The notes beneath the pieces are model-generated. The model did no database searches. It was not told where the DNA came from and saw nothing but the letters and a program-made list of their open reading frames with translations. Shown here in pieces: positions 10,917-21,647 of a DNA stretch of 64,000 nt (its first letter is position 1; the number at the start of each line of letters is the position of its first letter). A program made the position numbers and the translations under genes. The stretch comes from Linnemannia elongata (Eukaryota > Mortierellomycota > Mortierellomycetes > Mortierellales > Mortierellaceae), in NCBI GenBank assembly GCA_036320915.1, contig JAXBDG010000008.1, forward strand, positions 2,418,001 through 2,482,000, in the 5' to 3' direction.

Positions 10917-13512
10917 TTACTCGGTCTTGAGGGGAGCCTTCTTGAGGATACCCTTGTCCTTGGCAAACTGCTCGGCCTTGTTATAAACAGAATTCCACTG
11001 CTCCTGGGCGACCTGACGGCCCTTTCCGACATGAGCCTGAACGAGGTCGTTTGTCTTTGCGACCTGGGCGTCGATGAGGACCTGGTTGTCGAGGTAGAGG
11101 CGGGGGGCGGCAAAGAGCGAGATGATGATCATGGAGAGGAGGGTTGTGGTCGAGAACCAGGTTCTAAGAGTCCAGATAGCGTAAAAGATTCCGATGAACT
11201 AATTTTTTTTTAGAGAGTAGTGGAAAGGTAAGGAGAGCGTCATATCGGGGTTAGTTTTTGGTCCAAAGGAACTATAATCGTCTCTCACATTTCTTGTTTG
11301 TTGTTGGTTGTGGTGGTAGCGTTGTCGTTGCTGAACGGCGTGATAATGAACGAATGAAACAGGTTTCCGTGATCCCATGCTCGAAGAGAAATGAGAAAAA
11401 AGTACCTTAAGGGAGCGCTTGTTATCCTCGACAAGGACGACCTTGGCGAGCTCGGTGAGGACAATGTTGAGGCCGTCGGTGACATAGTCGACACGGCGGT
11501 GAAGACGGTCAGCCTCCAAGTGTAAGAATTCTTGCGAGCGAGAGTAGTACTTCCTATTAGTGGGACGAGAAATCAGGAGGGGATATAGGGTCAGTGCGGA
11601 TGCAAAAATGGAACAGAGGTCGCGTGCAACAAGAAAAAGGCCGTCATCTTCCTTCTCCCTCCTCCCGCTAACTCTCGATCAATCGGTATAGAACTTACTC
11701 CAGTGGGCGAGCGGCAGACTTGTTGGTGATGCGGTTGAAGACCAAGAGTCCGTTGACGTAGACAAAGGAGGCCGAGATACCAAAGACAAAGGCAGCACAA
11801 GCAACGTTGAGGAGCGAGATCCAGCGGCAGGAGAGGACAAGGGCCAAGGACGCGGCCAGGACACCTCCCGAGACGGCAGGCTTCTCCCAGAGGACGAGGG
11901 ACTTCAGACGGGGGGTCATGTACGCATAAGGATCTGCAAGTAGGTCAATCGGATAACATGCAGGGAGAGGTAAGGGGATGGGATGGTAAGGATGAAAGAA
12001 TGAGAGGGGGAAAAGGAGAAGGGGAGGGATGTCACGGTCAGTATCGATTGCAGGTTCTTGCATATGCACGCGGCAGCGGTATAATCAATTGTGCAGTTTG
12101 GTTGTTGATTGCCACTTGTCAGGAGAACAACAACGACAATAATAACAATAACCATCGACGATAATTGTCCATCATGACCGACGCTGCGAATACACAACTC
12201 GATTGGACTCGATAGAACAAAAGAGAACAAAGAAAAAGGGAGCAAACAAAAAGAAACGAAACCCATGTGAAGCTTGGCAACAACTGCGACAAGGGAAAAC
12301 TAAAAAAGGTTGCTTTTTGGTGGTCCGCGCTGTTAAACAACACACACTTGACTTGGACTGGGCACTCTGCTCTTCTCACACCGCCACGATTGCGATTGGG
12401 TATATGACATCCTGGAGTGAACAGATGTGCAATTCTTGCACCATCCTGTGTCTGGAAGAAGTAAGGATGACGGGATCATGAGCGGGAAAAAAGAAAGAAA
12501 AAAGAAATCGCTCCTTGTCCCAAAGATACACAAGAGAAGAGAGTTTTGCTTATGCTCTCGTGTGTGTGCTTTGCTTATGCACTTTTTGGTGCGATGTGGT
12601 CTGAGAGAATCGTGTGGTTGTGAGAGCAACGACGGGATCCAGGCGCAGGAGAAGGGCAAGGGTAAGGGCAAGGGAAAAAAAACACTCAAGATAAGCAAGA
12701 GAAGAGTATGTGTGTGCGCAAGAGAACAAACAAACATGTGTACTTTTGGTTTTTCTTCCGTTTGTTTGTTTGTTCGTCGACATGGCCCCCTGTCCCTCTC
12801 TTGTGAAGTTATTGTCAACGGTGCTCGGGGTCACCAACTCCCTCATCGCCACACCCCTTCCCTGTCTCCCTGTGGGAGGTGTGTGTCATTTCCCCCTTTC
12901 CCTTGCAGTTTCCCACACACACACATAAGCACGCTTTGCTTCGTTTTTCTCCCGCTGGGACCACCACTCATTGACACGAGTGGACAATCAACTATGTCCC
13001 CTCTTATTCATCTTTCCCGTTATTGCAACTGTTTCTCCGAGCGATGAGAGGCAGGAGTGCAGGGGGGCCTGGATCTTTTGGATACTCTTGTTCGTTTTCT
13101 CACTGTCTTGTTCAATCCTTTCATGTCTTTATCCTTGCTCACTCAAACCGAGGAACAAACGCACAAAAAGGGGGAACAAAAGACAGAGACAATAAAGAAT
13201 GGTGGCAAAGAAGAGCCAAAAGAAAAGAAAAGAAAAAACAAAAAATGACAGTAACTGCAACAAAGCAACGATGAAAACAAGAAAAAAAAATGAAGGGCAA
13301 AAGGACTAACCAGCAGACTGCTTGTCGGTGGAGTGCTTGTTATCGGGCGAGTCCGAGGAAGAGCGGTCGCGAGGAGCGGGGATGGGCTGGATGGGGGAGG
13401 ACTCTGAGGCGTTCTCGGTGACGGTAGATTGGTGCTCGGCAAAGGTCTTTTGCTGAGGGACGGTCTGGTCAACCTGGAGATAGGCGAGCGAGGGGTCGAG
13501 TTGCTGGGCCAT
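10917..13512 (-). CDS. reticulon-like ER membrane-shaping protein, 288 aa
   Basis: Four exons: 13311-13512, 11699-11933, 11406-11553 and 10917-11198, with consistent phases (1, 2, 0). The N-terminal 78 residues are polar and disordered. The reticulon homology domain begins with SLVLWEKPAVSGGVLAASLA, the hallmark of the family, and carries two long hydrophobic hairpins, about residues 90-135 and 196-230 (FIGIFYAIWTLRTWF). They are separated by a polar loop with EFLHLEADRLHRRVDYV. The C-terminus is basic and helical (YNKAEQFAKDKGI). Reticulons wedge into the cytosolic leaflet of the ER and stabilise tubules. Intron 1 is long (1377 bases) and contains only low-complexity sequence. The length fits fungal Rtn1-like proteins. 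Confidence 0.9.
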
Positions 13513-14601
13513 GTTGAATCTGTTTTTTTGTTGGTTGTTGTTTGTTGGTGTAAGTGTTGGTGGTGTTGATAGTGGTGAAGGATGGAGGGAAGGAGAAGAG
13601 AAGAGAGAGAAGAAGTAGAAGGAAAAGAAATGAGGCGAGTGGGTTTTTATCAGCGGTCATCATCGCCTCTCTTGTTTTTCGGTCCTTATCATTCAGTCCC
13701 GCTCAGCGCATGAATCTTCCTCTATTAGGTTTGAATGAATGCGATCATCATGAATTCACGCACTAAGAGTGCTTGGCTGGATCTTACGTTTTGTTATTCT
13801 TCTTCGTGAAGAGAACCCTTCTCGACAACTACTGTCCTTACTCGTATCATCCCCTCATCACTGCTTCTTCACTTTTTCCGTTTTTCTTCTTCTCACTCAG
13901 ATACCAAAAAAGCATGTTAGAAGAAAAAAGTAATAAAATAGAAAGAGGCCCATGCCCACTTTCCCACTTTTCCCTGCCTCTCTCCACTATAAAAACAATT
14001 GCCAGGGGGTGAACAGGCAGAGAATGTTTTGCGTGGATTCAAACAAAAACATCAAACACCAAAAGCCAACCAAAGGATCAAGGCAAGCAAAAAAGAAAAA
14101 AGAATGACGGCGGAGGGAGGGGACAACTGGGCGCAATGATCGTACTGCAATCGCAAATTGGTTCAATATTCGCCTCCATCACGCGAGAATATCGATAAAG
14201 GTACATGAAGCAATCGGTTTGGACGAGACCCATGAATTCTTTAACAAGGACTCTTGACCACTTTCCAGACAGAAAGAGACAGCAGTGAAGGTCGACGAAT
14301 GAGAAAGGATCCATCACTACCGTCCTTTTGCTTATATATGAACATGTGTCGTTTTAAAAGGGTGTGCGAGAGTGTGGCTCGTGCTCGCCTGGAAGTCTCG
14401 TGTGCATCCGTACTCGTTCTTCTGCCCTTTTTTTTTCTTGACTGTACCACACGACATTACAACAACCATAGCAAACAACCCTTACACGCATAAATAACGA
14501 CACCATGAGAAGTAATACACAAGAGGCGACAAAAAGACAAAAGAGAAGGACACGGATAAAAAAACGCGCACGTAAGGGGGCCGCTTTTATTAGAAACACG
14601 T
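13513..14601. other. intergenic, reticulon promoter and uL23 3' flank
   Basis: No gene, tRNA or other RNA recognised. The sequence is A/G-rich next to the reticulon start (GGAGAAGAGAAGAGAGAG near 13580), becomes mixed, and ends near the uL23 stop. The short open frames have no coding character. Confidence 0.45.
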
Positions 14602-16106
14602 TTAGATGAATCCAATCTTGTTGGCAACATCAAGAGCATCGACGTCGGCGGTGAGCTTGATGTAGGCCTTCTTGTTGCCGTCGGGGCTAGTTTGTTTGAA
14701 GGGGAGGGGTTTTGCGGTTAGTTTGATGACTTGTGTAAAATATATGAAGTGTTCAGACCAGGAGTTGCGTTGTATCCTTATAGAACGAAGGACGCGTGGC
14801 AGTGGTGTCTATCAAAATTGCCACCAAGTTCGCGTATGCAGACAGACGCGTTTGGCTCTTTTTTCAACTCGCATCCTGAGGATAATCAATGATCAATGAT
14901 CTCCACCATCCTGATTTTCTCGTTTCAACCAAGGGCGTCTCCAATGCTAGCCCATGACCTCACATACAACAACCAAAAAACGAAGAAAAAAAATGACGAG
15001 ACGTACCGGATGAGGGTGTTGACCTTGAGGGCGGTAACATCGTACATCTTCTTCAAGGCATCCTTGATCTGGCGCTTGTTGGCCTTGACATCAACGATGA
15101 AGACGAGGGTGTTGTTCTCCTCGATCTTCTTCATGGCAGACTCGGTGTTGAGGGGAGTCTTCAAGACCTTGTACTGGTCCAAACGGGGAACGTGAGGGAC
15201 CGACTTGCGGGCGTACTTGGGGGAACGAGCAAGCTTGAGGGTCTTGGGGCGGTTGAAGGTGGTCGAGGTGCGGATCTTGCGAGCCTTCTGACCGTTAACA
15301 CCCTTCAAGGCAGCCTTCTTGGCGGCGAGAGCCTTGTTCTTATCCGAAGGAGCGGCTATTTGATTGTTGTAGTGGCGCATAGGCAGATATGAAGAAAGTC
15401 AGTCTGGCTGCTCGTAACGACTTGTGCTGATAATGGTCTGAAAACCCTCTTCCTTCCTGGTTTGATGTATGATGGAGTGTGTCAAGTCTGAAGCCAAAGG
15501 TTTCCTCCTGTGCGATTGAGGTCGTTGCTGTTGAGTGGCATCTGCCTGTGAGGATTGTGCAGTTGGTGAAAACTCCTTTCCTGGTCCTGCTCTGCTCTTG
15601 AGGACAACCATCATAAGGGCTCGATCCCGAAGCATCTCTTTAATCCCTCTTTTCGACTGGAACAGGTGTGAAAAGGACATCGAGATGTCTCCTTCAGCCT
15701 GATTCCAGACTCGTGAGTGCTTGTTGAAAAAAGATATTGTTCTCTTCCTTAGGTGATGGAAGGGATGGATGGTGAATCATAGTTCCTGGATGAACAGTCG
15801 AACAGCAGTGTTCCTGCTCTCGAAGGTCATGGGATGCGCCCAAGGTCCTGGTGTGAAAGTTGAATCGAGATGTATGTAGCCTCCCTACTCCACCCCTCCC
15901 AGACTCGAAAAATGAAAAAGTCGATAATATCCTGAAAAAGACGAATAGTTGGGTTGTCAATGGTGGTGTCGATAATTGAAGGAGATGATGCCGGTTGCGA
16001 TGCGATGGTCGATGGTTGGTTGTTGGTATGTGAATAGTGACCGATGGATGCCCTTTATGTCCTCCACAGTAAATCCATCCGTGACAGATGCCGCACCTTT
16101 CGACAT
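14602..16106 (-). CDS. RPL25: 60S ribosomal protein uL23 (yeast L25 / human L23a), 147 aa
   Basis: This 60S protein lies at the peptide exit tunnel and binds 26S rRNA; it is also a docking site for signal recognition particle. Exon 2 (15007-15355) and exon 3 (14602-14686) are unmistakable: [59 protein letters not shown], then [20 protein letters not shown]. Exon 1 is inferred as ten bases (16106-16097), encoding MSK plus one base and joining to give [13 protein letters not shown]. The donor (AAAG|GTGCGG) is weak, but a first intron after a few codons is also the arrangement in yeast RPL25. The alternative is a start at 15380 (MRHYNNQ) with no first intron. On the coding strand, a pyrimidine-rich stretch (CTTCCTCTTTTTTCGTCTTT) lies just upstream of exon 1, as in many ribosomal protein genes. 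Confidence 0.85.
15356..16096 (-). other. uL23 intron 1 containing coding-like fragments
   Basis: This 741-base interval would be the first intron of the uL23 gene. On the same strand it holds stretches that read like protein but in different frames. One (about 16052-15830) includes [20 protein letters not shown] and has no ATG. Another (15680-15399) is a 93-codon frame opening [20 protein letters not shown]. No splice combination I tried joins them convincingly. They could be a decayed insertion or a nested gene. I do not recognise the sequence. Confidence 0.35.
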
Positions 16107-16298
16107 GGTTTAAAAGACGAAAAAAGAGGAAGGGATTCGATCGTGCACCACAGCCAGTTAAAGGGCCATCTGTTTTAATGAACAGTCACAATTACCGCTG
16201 TCAATTGGACCCATAGCAAACATTCACCCGCCCATACGGACACAAAAAAACAGATCTCTTTTTTCATTTCTCAACACTCCCCACTCATCCAACCAACC
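16107..16298. promoter_or_regulatory. bidirectional promoter, uL23 and COX7A-like
   Basis: A 192-base gap lies between start codons of a ribosomal protein gene (-) and a respiratory-chain gene (+). It contains an inverted CCAAT motif (ATTGG at about 16205), a pyrimidine tract for each direction, and no clear TATA box. Shared regulation is inferred from position only and depends on the inferred uL23 first exon. Confidence 0.5.
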
Positions 16299-16961
16299 AT
16301 GTCCCTCATCAACCGCCCCAACCCCGTCCCCCACCTCCAGCGCCTCTACCAGGTACAATAACACACCTCAACAACGCCATAAGCAAGCCTAGCGCTGTTT
16401 TTGATGAAAACAAGCACAGGAAGTCAACCCGGAGTCTGCTAAATACTGGACAAGGAAGAACTCGGAGGAAGCGACTGATGTGATGACTCTCACATCAGGG
16501 ACCTAGAGCGACGGAACAGAAACGATGGATGAGGAGAAATACACAATGCCATCTTATTAGGACACTATGAACACGAAAGTAGAACAAAAACGGGACAACA
16601 CGCTACAACACACAAGGACAGGAACGATTACGCGCCGGATATCACACTTTTCGGACAAAGACACGGCCCTAACACACCCGATCCTTCGGAACATATGATA
16701 ACCCTCATATTAGGCCCCCACCCACGTCCCCATCTACCTCAGAAAGGGTGGTGACAAGTTCATCATGACCGCCTTCGGCAGCATCATGCTCGTCGGCCTC
16801 GTCGGCTCCCTCTACGGTGCCACCAAGATGGCCAGAGTAAGTATCTTCATTGCTATCTTAAAGCATAAGCGCCATATTTGTTCTAACTGTGTCTTGAACA
16901 ATCATACTGACCATTCTTACTATTGTTGTCGATTGAACATTTGTAGGGTGTCAAGAACTAA
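16299..16961 (+). CDS. cytochrome c oxidase subunit 7A-like, 63 aa
   Basis: Three exons, 16299-16352, 16714-16836 and 16947-16961, all phase 0. The predicted protein is MSLINRPNPVPHLQRLYQ, then VPIYLRKGGDKFIMTAFGS, one membrane helix (SIMLVGLVGSLYGATKMA), and a short basic tail ending VKN. The LQRLYQ..(VP)IYLRKGG...GS..LVG..YG pattern matches COX7A, a small single-pass subunit of complex IV in the inner mitochondrial membrane. Spacing from LYQ to the VPIYL block equals that of animal COX7A (LFQ...IPVHL), which supports splicing out the whole 361-base intron 1. The last exon is only five codons including the stop. Length is normal for the family. Confidence 0.75.
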
Positions 16962-19356
16962 ATGGGAGCAGCAGTACGCCTCTCTTTGTTATTCTCATAG
17001 ACTGTTCGCCTACACTTAAACTCCATAGACAAACAAACAATGATATTTTTTTCAACCATACGCGCTTCTTGGATCAACTTACGGGACATGTTTTGTTTGA
17101 CTGTTGTCATGTATTCCAGCCTTTCAGCCTAATAATGCTTTATTTATTCGAAAATGTCCGAGTAAAAAAGCAATGGATGAAGAGTGCAAGGACGGTTGGA
17201 CGCCTAAACTGCGGGTGTAAGCAATAGCCTACAGCCTACAGCCTGCAGCCTGCATCGAAACATGAGGAATGGAAAAAAAAAAATGCAGGAGGCTTCAATT
17301 GTTTATTTCTTTTGGACAAGCGAAGTATTTTCCTAGGCTATCAAATACTCTACGCTTGTGCGCGCTAGTTACATTCGATTGTTGACATGAAGCCTGCGTC
17401 GTTCTCAAGTTGGGATTCTGGCAGTTGTTGAGTTGCCAAAAAAAAAAAAAAAAAAAAATGACAAAGAGAGTAAACTATCTGCAGGAAAGGAGACGATGCT
17501 CCCTTCCCATATAACTAAAGCAAGGGAAAGGGTGAGGGATGGCTACAGATCAGACGGTGGATCTCCAGCAGGGGGAGATCGGAAGGCAAACTGAGGGAGG
17601 GGGTGACCGTAACACGGTTCGTTCTTTTGAGGAGATAAGGATAAACATGTACCATGACCCACTCACACACCATCGTGACGACGGAACGAGACTAAGAGGA
17701 GAGAACGAGAAGCTGAAGTACGCGTAACTTCAAATCTATCCTGGTCTAAAGCTCGGCATTGAGGATTTCTTTTCCTCGTGCGAATGTGGTTCGAGGACAC
17801 CGGCTGGTTCTACGGCGTGTCTTTACGTTTTTACTCTCGATGTCAGGTCATCTCTCCACATTCACATTTAACCCAGAGTGGGATCATATTCTCGGTGTAG
17901 GGAGAATCCACACCTGCAAGAGGTGGAAAGAAATCTACGCGAAGTCATAAGGATACTTGGATGTCTCTTCCCCTTTGTCGAGGGAGAACGAGAAAGAATG
18001 ACGCAGCGGAACAGCTCAATGGTCGATGTGAATGCATCGATGGTCATTCAAGAGAATCGTCTTACACATGCCTCCAACGATAAAGGGGGACTGTAAAGCC
18101 GAGACACTCGTTTTTTTTATCCTCGAGTACATCCTCCCTTGTTTCCAGTCTTTATTCTTTAGAGCAAGAAGCAAGAGGAGAACGAATGCTCCTTTGACCA
18201 TGCCATACTAAAAAAAAATAGTCCGTAGTTGATCTCGCTTTCTTTCGCGCAGGTTTGTTTAGTTCTTTTTCTGACCCAACAAAGTGAATCAAGAGGAGGA
18301 TATTCGATGCTCCCTGACTTCATCTCGCGTCTTTTTTCTCCTTTCTCCTCCTTTGTGTCTCCCTTTGTCTCCTTTTTTTTACATAATCTCCCGTAGCATG
18401 CAACCCCCCACCCCACTCTCCTTGTTACGGTTGATCACATCTACCCTCCACCCTGTGAACAAAGTCGGTCTGTCGAGTCGCGGCCTTGGTCTTGTACCTC
18501 CCTGCGAGGTACCCCCTTCCCTTCACTCTCACCCACAGTGGGTGACTGACATCCTGACACCCCTGACACCCTGACACACATTCCCATCCATGCAAAAAAA
18601 CTCAAAATAAGCATTTTCCAAAAGGAAAAACTTTCAGAGAGGAATATGCGTAATAACGAGTCAGCAGAAACGTGTAAACAAAAAAAAAAAAAAAAAAAAA
18701 AAAATGACCACCAGCAAAATTTTGCCCAAGCGAACAAAAAGCGCACAAAAAGTCCGCGTCCGGGAGACACTAAAATGGACGAAAACGAGTTGGGTTGCAC
18801 TATCCAGTAGTAGGGACATTGGAGTGCACATTGGCGTGGGGAGAGTGTGTTTTGTTGACATGGCGGCGTAAAATGGGACGGAGGAGAAGGGCGAAAGGAT
18901 AAAAAAAATAAGCATTGGGATCTTCAACTCCGAAGATGAGCGTTGAAGACAGAGGAAGAGGAAGAGGCATTTCGACAAAAACAGAGATGCAAGGTACACC
19001 TCGCCTTGTAGGCGTGCATGGCATGGGCAATGCATGGCATTTGGTCCTAGAAAAAGTATACAATTGTTGGCTAGTCTCTCTCGGCTGGCAGGGTTTAGCT
19101 CACGTTCTTTTTATTTCTAGAATGAGCAAAAGGGGTTTGGTACATCCCTCATCTGCTGTCCTCTATGTACGTTCGATGACTACCTACAGATCATAAGGGA
19201 GGAGTGAGATGGTTTAGCACCACATTGCCCATGTTGTTACTTCCAATGACGGTTTGTTTGTCACAGTCGGACAGTTTCTTTTTTCTTCGTTGTTGTGTTT
19301 GTGTTTTGAAAAGAAGGGTCAAAAAGAAGGTTGGCATGTGCAGTCAGTGTCAGTCA

Positions 19357-19439
19357 ACAGACAACAGACAACAAACAACAAACAACTAACAACAAACAAC
19401 AAACAACAAACAACTAACAACAAACAACAAACAACAAAC
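19357..19439. repeat. AACAAAC/AACTAAC simple repeat
   Basis: About 80 bases built from ACAACAAACAACAAACAACT-like units, with a longer period marked by recurrent CTAAC steps. It has no spacers of unique sequence, so it is a minisatellite and not a CRISPR array. Confidence 0.8.
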
Positions 19440-21409
19440 CAAAAAAACGACGATGGACAGGTCCCGATCCTACACCATTCAAGAAAAATAGGCCATGGTA
19501 GTTTGCGTTGTCTGGCATTGGACCCATAATAGTGTCATTGGTGTCAGGCAGAAAGAGAAGGGAAGCCCCAAAACGTCTAGTAAACGGTAAGTTTGAAGTT
19601 TGAACAGAGATCAAAGACATCCCTTCGCTCACCACATCCTACCTTGGTATCTCAATGAGCATGAGATACGAACGGTAAACTCTCCGATTCTCGCAACCCC
19701 TCCGTCCACTACCGAATGGTAGGCAGTAACAAAAATAGATGTAGGGAAAAGGTGGACTTTCGGTCCCTTTTTCGTTCCGGGGAACAGAGGAGTCTGTCTG
19801 TCCCTCTGACCCAACTATTTCTATTCTCTCTCACCTTCGGTCTCTCTCATTCCTTCTAATCCGCATGCAACTCCTCCCGCATACCCTTACCCATAGAAAC
19901 AAAAAAAGAACTCAGACATTCAGAACATTGTTCATTGAGCCCTGCTTTTCCCAATTTATTGCGTGTCGATGTGGAATCGAAGAAAGGCGAGTGAAAAGGA
20001 TGGAAGGAAAGACAGGAAGAAAGAACGGAAGTGTTGCATAAAGGAAAAAACCTCGGTTGTTGTTAATGCCTATGATGTCGTGTGTGTCCGGTGGTATTTT
20101 GCTTTTTGTACGCGGACGGACGATGAATGAACAAAGCGAACGCTGAAATGAACGAATCATTGATGTTGACAACAGCCATGGTTCCGTTCTGCCGTCAGAG
20201 AGGATTTTTTACTGGCGCCAGCCGGCCAAGCATTATGTGAGGAAAAAATAGGCGAGGACCACAGCCAGAGACGATTTTTTGCTTGGCGTTTAATGGACCC
20301 TTGCTTGCTTGGCTTATGACTACGGGAGGTATGGTATCCAATGCCTTGTGGATGTGTGGTCGTGTGTGTGTTGTTTTCGCACAAAGGATTGGATAGGAAG
20401 GAAAGGAAAAACCAGGTAGATCTATCGTGCCTAGATATGGAGACGATCATTGTTGTTCCCTTTATCCTTTTCTCCACCTACCTTCTTTGTTTTCTTTTTG
20501 TGTCCACAGGGATATTTAGGAGTACAAAGAAAAGATGAAAGAGAGGACACAATACGATACGATGCGAAACGACATTTGTTTTACCATCCGCCAAGGATTC
20601 TCGTTTTAGGGCGTCAATCGGGGGTAGCAACTTCATTATCTACGAGGTCCCTCCCTATTCACGAACGCAGGGACTGAAGTGAAAGAGGATGGGTAGGGTT
20701 GTGGTTGGTGTGTGAGTTGACTGAGTCTGTAAGGCAGATGAGTCGCGCACCAGTCGGTGAGCAGGAATGAATCGCACACACCCGCAGACAAGTAAGCAAC
20801 AAAGCAGCACACTGACGGTGATGATGAAAATGATGCGGATGACCTAGCTTAGCTTGTTTGTTGATAGCCGTTTGACAGGGCTACTAAATAAAGCCGTATC
20901 TTGGACCTATCCCCGCTTGGTTTTTAATTAGCTTCTCAATGCATGCACCAAGTGTCTGTCAATCGTCCATTGTCAGTTGTCAATTATCGATCGTCAATGA
21001 CTATGATGGATTGTCCAAGGTAACCCATGACAATGGTTGAATGAATGCACAATTAGTAGTATCCATTGGTAGGGCTGTAGAGGAATCGGCTTTCCCCTTT
21101 CCTGCCCTTTGATAGATCAGTGATCAACAATCAGTATTGTTTATTTTGTCAGATTTATCTTTTTTTTTTTTATATAAAGGACTGTGCCGCCCTGTCTTTT
21201 TCTTTTCCAACTTTGATTTTCCTCCCCCTTTTTTTTCTCTCCCTCTCTTCCTTTTTCTTTTTTTTTTTTTTTTTCTTTCCCGTTTTCTCTTTTTAACTTC
21301 GTTGCTACCCTCCCCTCGGCGACTTGCACTTTGTACATACACCTCATACGCTTACACCGAATATCAATCCGTTCCACGCCTTCACTCTCTTCCTGTCCTT
21401 ATCCTCTCC

Positions 21410-21413
<4 letters not shown>

Positions 21414-21457
<44 letters not shown>
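21414..21457. repeat. (CT)n microsatellite
   Basis: Uninterrupted CT dinucleotides for about 44 bases, preceded by T-rich pyrimidine tracts from 21170 on. Confidence 0.9.
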
Positions 21458-21458
<1 letters not shown>

Positions 21459-21610
21459 ACTTTCCTCCGCTCCGCCCAACTTTATCCTGAACAAGATAAC
21501 CCCCCACCGTCATGTACGTATAATTACACACTCCTTCACCACCACATACCCAACCATGCAATCCATCCTTCTCTTCTCCCCAATTAGTCCGCAGAGTTGG
21601 TCCCCCGCTC

Positions 21611-21647
<37 letters not shown>

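Noticed and set aside
12333..13274. Several 60-200 codon frames inside reticulon intron 1
   Set aside because: Low-complexity Cys/Phe/Ser-rich translations of pyrimidine tracts; reticulon exons splice cleanly around them.
19357..19439. Regular repeats that might be a CRISPR array
   Set aside because: There are no unique spacers; it is a simple AACAAAC minisatellite in a eukaryotic genome.
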